Assembly: GCF_004359505.1 (NCBI RefSeq)
Contig: NZ_SCWE01000006.1
Coordinates: forward strand, 19,729 to 83,728
DNA from: Macrococcus hajekii
Lineage (GTDB): Bacteria; Bacillota; Bacilli; Staphylococcales; Staphylococcaceae
Reading direction: 5' to 3'
Length of the DNA: 64,000 bases
The notes beneath the pieces were generated by a model, which saw only the letters and a program-made list of their open reading frames with translations, made no database searches and was not told where the DNA came from. Each line of letters starts with the position of its first letter. Position 1 is the stretch's first letter. A program made the translations under genes and the position numbers. Positions 60,392 through 64,000 of the stretch are shown here, one piece after another.

Positions 60392-60757
60392 TTAATTTAC
60401 TAAACCAGCTTCAGAAATTCTATTACTGAAATTGATGAGTAGTGCTTCTACTTTATCTCGGTTAGAAGCCTTAATATATAAACGGACTGTTCGCTCATCT
60501 TCTGGCAAACGTTTTTTATCAATCAGTTTCATTTCAAATAGTTTTTTTACCGATCTATTAATCTGATTCGTCTTAATCAACTGCTGCTGAATAATAGAAC
60601 GTAACTCAATTTGCTCATTTTGACAGATGATAAAAAGTAATTCAATATCATAAATATTCAATTGATCTTCTTCCAAAAATTCATCAAGTATAGTTCTGAT
60701 TTTATTAACTTCTTTAAAGAATACAAGACCCTTTTCAGTGGCTTTCTTAATTGCCAT
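60392..60757 (-). CDS. SarA/MarR-family winged-helix regulator
   Basis: A 121-residue regulator. The recognition part KTNQINRSVKKLFEMKLIDKKR and the wing PEDERTVRLYIKASNRDKVEALLINFSNRI closely follow SarA (KKRNEHDERTVLILVNAQ...). The DER motif is conserved. SarA-type regulators are typical of Staphylococcaceae and control surface and secreted proteins. The ATG at 60757 (MAIKKATEKG) follows GGGAG; a TTG at 60775 overlaps the site. Targets are unknown, though a large surface protein gene lies upstream. Confidence 0.87.
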   Translation of the reverse strand: MAIKKATEKGLVFFKEVNKIRTILDEFLEEDQLNIYDIELLFIICQNEQIELRSIIQQQLIKTNQINRSVKKLFEMKLIDKKRLPEDERTVRLYIKASNRDKVEALLINFSNRISEAGLVN

Positions 60758-60852
60758 TAAACTCCCTACTTTCAAAATACATTTTCAGTCATCTATATGT
60801 ACTACTCATATATATTAAACTATATTGACAAGAAAGTGTATCTTTTTCAATC

Positions 60853-60881
60853 AAAAAAGCACAGGACAAATGTCCTGTGCT
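60853..60881 (-). terminator. Intrinsic terminator after the surface protein and small ORF
   Basis: Minus strand AAGCACAGGACATTTGTCCTGTGCTTTTTT: perfect 12-bp stem with T-run. Confidence 0.9.
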
Positions 60882-60891
60882 TAAATACTGC

Positions 60892-61002
60892 TTATTTACT
60901 TTCTTTCTTTTCTTTGTTCTTCTTTGATTTTAACTGTTCAGCTGTTTCATTACTGATACTTTTAACAGTACCCGAAATTGAGCCTTTTTTCTCTTCAGTC
61001 AT
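60892..61002 (-). CDS. Possible 36-residue charged peptide downstream of the surface protein
   Basis: A short ORF, MTEEKKGSISGTVKSISNE onward, ending in a Lys/Glu-rich tail. It begins 15 bases after the surface protein stop and ends 10 bases before the terminator, so it is in the same transcript. The ribosome binding site (GAGTG) is weak and the ORF is short, so it may be chance. Confidence 0.45.
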   Translation of the reverse strand: MTEEKKGSISGTVKSISNETAEQLKSKKNKEKKESK

Positions 61003-61017
61003 GAACATCACTCTTTT

Positions 61018-64000
61018 CTAATGATTTTCTGTTTCTTTTCTACGACGAGAACTATATAAGAACAATGCACCTGCTCCAGCAATTGCTGCAGAAGCTAAAC
61101 CTGAACCTTGAATTTCACCTGTATCTGGAAGTTCATTGACTTTCTCTTCTTTGTACTCCTGATAGACAGGTGATTTTTTCTCACTTGTATTATTGCTCAT
61201 ATGAGTCGGCAATGGTTTTACAAGTGGACTCGTTGATTCTTCTGTACTGTTTACAGGTACAAATTGATCTAAATTGACTGGTTGTTCTGATGTATGGTTA
61301 CCAGGAACTGAGGTAGATGGTTCTGTTGGAACTACTGACTGGTTATGATTTTCTTTACCTGGGTTAGTCGTCGGTGTCTCTCCGTCTTCTTTACCCGGTT
61401 TAGTTGTCGGTGTCTCTCCGTCTTCTTTACCCGGTTTAGTTGTCGGTGTCTCTCCGTCTCCTTTACCCGGTTTAGTTGTCGGTGTCTCTCCGTCTCCTTT
61501 ACCCGGTTTAGTTGTCGGTGTCTCTCCGTCTTCTTTACCTGGTTTAGTTGTCGGTGTCTCTCCGTCTTCTTTACCTGGTTTAGTTGTCGGTGTCTCTCCT
61601 TCTTCTTTACCTGGTTTAGTTGTCGGTGTCTCTCCGTCTTCTTTACCCGGTTTAGTTGTCGGTGTCTCTCCGTCTTCTTTACCCGGTTTAGTTGTCGGTG
61701 TCTCCCCGTCTTCTTTACCTGGTTTAGTTGTCGGTGTCTCTCCGTCTTCTTTACCTGGGTTAGTCGTCGGTGTCTCTCCGTCTTCTTTACCTGGGTTAGT
61801 CGTCGGTGTCTCTCCGTCTTCTTTACCTGGGTTAGTCGTCGGTGTCTCTCCGTCTTCTTTACCTGGTTCTGAATCATCGCCACATCCACAGATCTGACCT
61901 AAGTTAACTACTGTGTAGTTACTATAGACAATCACAAGTTCACCTTTTTCATTGATGTAGACATTAGCAACATGTACAATGTCCTGTCCGTTTTCATCAA
62001 TGTAGTTATTTGTGATATTAACAGCACCTGCATTAATCACTGTACCATCAATCAATGTGATGATTAAGTTACCATCTTTATCAATCTTAGCATCTTGAAT
62101 GCCTTTATTGTTATTTGTGATGTAATTATTAATTACTTGAGAGCTATTATCTGTGTAATTGATAACAAGGTCGCCATTCTGGTTAACAGTGATGTTTATA
62201 ATACCTTTACCATCCTGTCCATCTTTACCGTCTTGTCCTTTTAATGATTCAAGGAAGTCGATAATTGTACCTTTGTTACCTTGGTCAAGCCAGATTTGAT
62301 AAGCGGACTTACCATCTTCACCTTTAGGCCCTACGATAACACCCAGGTTATCCATTGTTCCATCACTGTAGATAACGATAAGTTCACCTTTATTGTTGAC
62401 GATGGTGTTAGTCACACTACGTCCATCTTGACCAGTTACTTTTCCAAGATCTACAACTTTACCATCAGTATAAGTAATGATGAGGTGTCCATTTCTATCG
62501 ATGATAGTGGATGCGATACTTATTGCATCTTTACCATCAGTACCGTTTTCACCTGTTACTTTACCAATAACTTCAGTTGTTTTGTCACTGTAAACAATAA
62601 CAAGATTTCCATCTTTATCGATTGTTACATCGACAACTGATCTACCGTCCTTACCATCAGTTCCAGCATCGCCTTTTTGACCAGCTTGAACAGTGATTGA
62701 AGTACCGTCACTGAAGTTGATGATTGTATTTCCATCAGCATCAACAATCGTATTGATGATTGTGATTGCTTCACCTTTAACATTACCAGCATCAATCGTT
62801 GTACCATTTGATAATCGGATGATTAAGTGTCCTTCTTGATTCACATAAGCCCCAACTACGTTGATATTGACGTTATTATTGTTGTTTTCATTGTCGATAT
62901 CGATATCAACATCTCCGCCGCCAACGATTACAGTTTCACCATCTTTACCATCAACACCATCTTTACCATCAGTACCATTTGTGCCGTTATAGATAATACC
63001 TCTATCAATCTCAACACCTGTTATTTTATCGCGGAAGATGATTTCTTGACCGATGACTTTACCGTTTGCATCAAGAACATCTCTAACTTCAACAGTTACA
63101 GATTGTCCATCTTTGCCATCAGTACCGTTATAAACGATATGATCTCCAGTCACTTTACCGTCGCCATCTTTGATGATGATACGAACACCGATGATATTGC
63201 CATCTTTATCGACTACATTAGTAGATTCGATAGTTGGCATTTTACCATCAACACCATCTTTACCATCTGTTCCGTTGTAGATAATGTGATCACCGATAAC
63301 ATGACCATCTCCATCTTTAACTAACACATGAACTCCGATAACATTGCCATCTTTATCTAATACGTTTGTTGTTTCAATAATAGGAGATTTACCATCTTTA
63401 CCGTCTACTCCATTTGCTCCGTTGTAAACTTGACCACGATCAAGTTCTACACCAGTTGCAGCATCACGGAAAATGATTTCCTGACCGATGACATTGCCTT
63501 TAGCATCACGGATATTAATTACTTCAACAGTAATTAATTTACCATCTTTGCCATCGACGCCGTCTTTACCGTCAACACCATTCGTACCATTCAAGCCATC
63601 TTTACCATTATAGATATAGTTCTCACCTACAATATGACCAGCACCATCACGAACAATGATTTTAACGCCTACGATATTACCATTTGCATCGATAACATTT
63701 GTTGTTTCAACAGTAGGTGTTTTCCCATCGACACCGTCTTTACCATCAGCGATAAATTGACGATCTATGATAGCTCCTTGACTTCCATCAGGGTTTACTT
63801 CGTAGATGATTAACCATGAACCAGCTTCACCATTTGGTCCTACACCCGGTTCAGTAGAAGCAGTAATTGAACGACCATCTTTACCGTCTACTCCGTCAAC
63901 ACCATCTTTGATGACTGTCGTCGTTGTTGTGCCGTCTGGATTTGTGATCGTCACTGTGTGCGTGCCGTCGCCGTTGTCGACTACTGTCGCCGTTGGTGAT
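61018..64000 (-). CDS. Large LPXTG-anchored repeat surface protein, 5' end beyond the window
   Basis: The frame is open to the right edge, giving about 993 residues without the N-terminus. Order from the edge: at least five roughly 40-residue beta units (TNVxDxDGNIIGVxIIVKDGDG...YNG) separated by collagen-like GxDGKDG linkers; then seven or more shorter units (IDKDGNLVIVYSDKT type); one SAYQIWLDQGNKGTIIDFLES motif known from collagen-like and phage tail proteins; CGCG; fourteen 12-residue Pro/Glu/Thr repeats; a Ser/Pro linker; and the sortase signal LPDTG (61117-61131), a hydrophobic helix and RRRKETENH. It should be covalently anchored to peptidoglycan by sortase A, with a probable adhesive or biofilm role (inferred). 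Confidence 0.93.
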   Translation of the reverse strand, partial: SPTATVVDNGDGTHTVTITNPDGTTTTTVIKDGVDGVDGKDGRSITASTEPGVGPNGEAGSWLIIYEVNPDGSQGAIIDRQFIADGKDGVDGKTPTVETTNVIDANGNIVGVKIIVRDGAGHIVGENYIYNGKDGLNGTNGVDGKDGVDGKDGKLITVEVINIRDAKGNVIGQEIIFRDAATGVELDRGQVYNGANGVDGKDGKSPIIETTNVLDKDGNVIGVHVLVKDGDGHVIGDHIIYNGTDGKDGVDGKMPTIESTNVVDKDGNIIGVRIIIKDGDGKVTGDHIVYNGTDGKDGQSVTVEVRDVLDANGKVIGQEIIFRDKITGVEIDRGIIYNGTNGTDGKDGVDGKDGETVIVGGGDVDIDIDNENNNNNVNINVVGAYVNQEGHLIIRLSNGTTIDAGNVKGEAITIINTIVDADGNTIINFSDGTSITVQAGQKGDAGTDGKDGRSVVDVTIDKDGNLVIVYSDKTTEVIGKVTGENGTDGKDAISIASTIIDRNGHLIITYTDGKVVDLGKVTGQDGRSVTNTIVNNKGELIVIYSDGTMDNLGVIVGPKGEDGKSAYQIWLDQGNKGTIIDFLESLKGQDGKDGQDGKGIINITVNQNGDLVINYTDNSSQVINNYITNNNKGIQDAKIDKDGNLIITLIDGTVINAGAVNITNNYIDENGQDIVHVANVYINEKGELVIVYSNYTVVNLGQICGCGDDSEPGKEDGETPTTNPGKEDGETPTTNPGKEDGETPTTNPGKEDGETPTTKPGKEDGETPTTKPGKEDGETPTTKPGKEDGETPTTKPGKEEGETPTTKPGKEDGETPTTKPGKEDGETPTTKPGKGDGETPTTKPGKGDGETPTTKPGKEDGETPTTKPGKEDGETPTTNPGKENHNQSVVPTEPSTSVPGNHTSEQPVNLDQFVPVNSTEESTSPLVKPLPTHMSNNTSEKKSPVYQEYKEEKVNELPDTGEIQGSGLASAAIAGAGALFLYSSRRRKETENH
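61363..61866 (-). repeat. Fourteen tandem 36-bp repeats inside the surface protein gene
   Basis: Each unit encodes PGKEDGETPTTN/K. Variation is limited to N or K at the last position and EE or GD for ED in three units. The array forms an extended wall-spanning stalk before the LPDTG signal, and its near-identity at DNA level suggests length variation by recombination. Confidence 0.95.

Noticed and set aside
61363..61866. Regular 36-bp repeats resembling a CRISPR array
   Set aside because: Units are contiguous with no spacers and translate in frame as Pro/Glu/Thr repeats of an LPXTG protein.
61332..61889. Long open frames on both strands over the repeat array
   Set aside because: A 36-bp period is a multiple of three, so stop-free shadow frames arise; they are low-complexity and lack ribosome binding sites.

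Overview
The window comes from a low-GC Firmicute of the family Staphylococcaceae, most probably Macrococcus or a close relative. Gene order follows the Staphylococcus chromosome (yidC, thiamine genes, ssb, ywpF, fabZ, murA, the atp operon, mnaA, upp, glyA, then prfA, tdk, rpmE2, rho, fba, pyrG, rpoE, coaW and a deo operon). A SarA-like regulator and an LPXTG surface protein also occur. A Bacillus-like order survives in places (pyrG, ywjG, a spo0F-like gene, fba). The genus is inferred from gene content and was not checked by a search. No tRNA, rRNA, insertion sequence, prophage or CRISPR array was seen.

Layout. 1-4123: 5-oxoprolinase genes pxpBC and pxpA around a second accB/accC pair. 4248-8203: yidC, then thiE-thiM-thiD-tenA behind a TPP riboswitch. 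8261-8473: a 213-bp structured intergenic element. 8488-10156: two secreted LysM proteins with near-identical WalR-type promoters; the larger one ends in an Rpf-like transglycosylase domain and sits where staphylococci carry sceD. 10235-13804: ssb, ywpF, fabZ, epuA-like, murA, DUF1146. 13856-20708: the complete F1Fo ATP synthase operon and its promoter. 20806-28914: mnaA, upp, glyA, TIGR01440, rpiB, arginine phosphatase, tsaC, a cluster of three DnaA boxes, prmC, prfA, tdk. 29068-38041: rpmE2, rho, glpX, an HxlR regulator, murZ, fba, a Spo0F-like receiver, DUF2529, pyrG with a CTP-sensing leader, rpoE. 38132-42488: a GNAT gene, coaW, then an ATP-grasp/M20 peptidase operon under a SAM riboswitch. 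42493-45424: a two-component system with an operator-like tandem repeat, and a GrpB-like gene. 45510-48862: a sulfur amino acid operon (fused yrrT-mccA, mccB, luxS). 48894-52003: a sugar-type ABC importer without ATPase. 52060-58837: an unknown membrane protein, the DoxX/deoB/pdp/deoC operon, dps, DUF3169, an LCP ligase and a small zinc-ribbon ORF. 58869-64000: nhaC, a SarA-like regulator, a 36-codon ORF and a large LPXTG protein running off the right edge.

How it fits together. Most of the window is core housekeeping (energy, wall precursors, nucleotides, translation termination, thiamine). The more unusual parts are regulatory or architectural: SAM control of an ATP-grasp/M20 pair, a methyltransferase fused to cystathionine beta-synthase beside luxS, a Spo0F-like protein in a non-sporulating family, DnaA boxes inside an operon, twin WalR-like promoters, and several operator-like repeats next to promoters. 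Many starts were moved inward from the longest reading frame on the basis of ribosome binding sites and family N-termini; three genes appear to start with TTG (thiM, atpF, yrrT-mccA).
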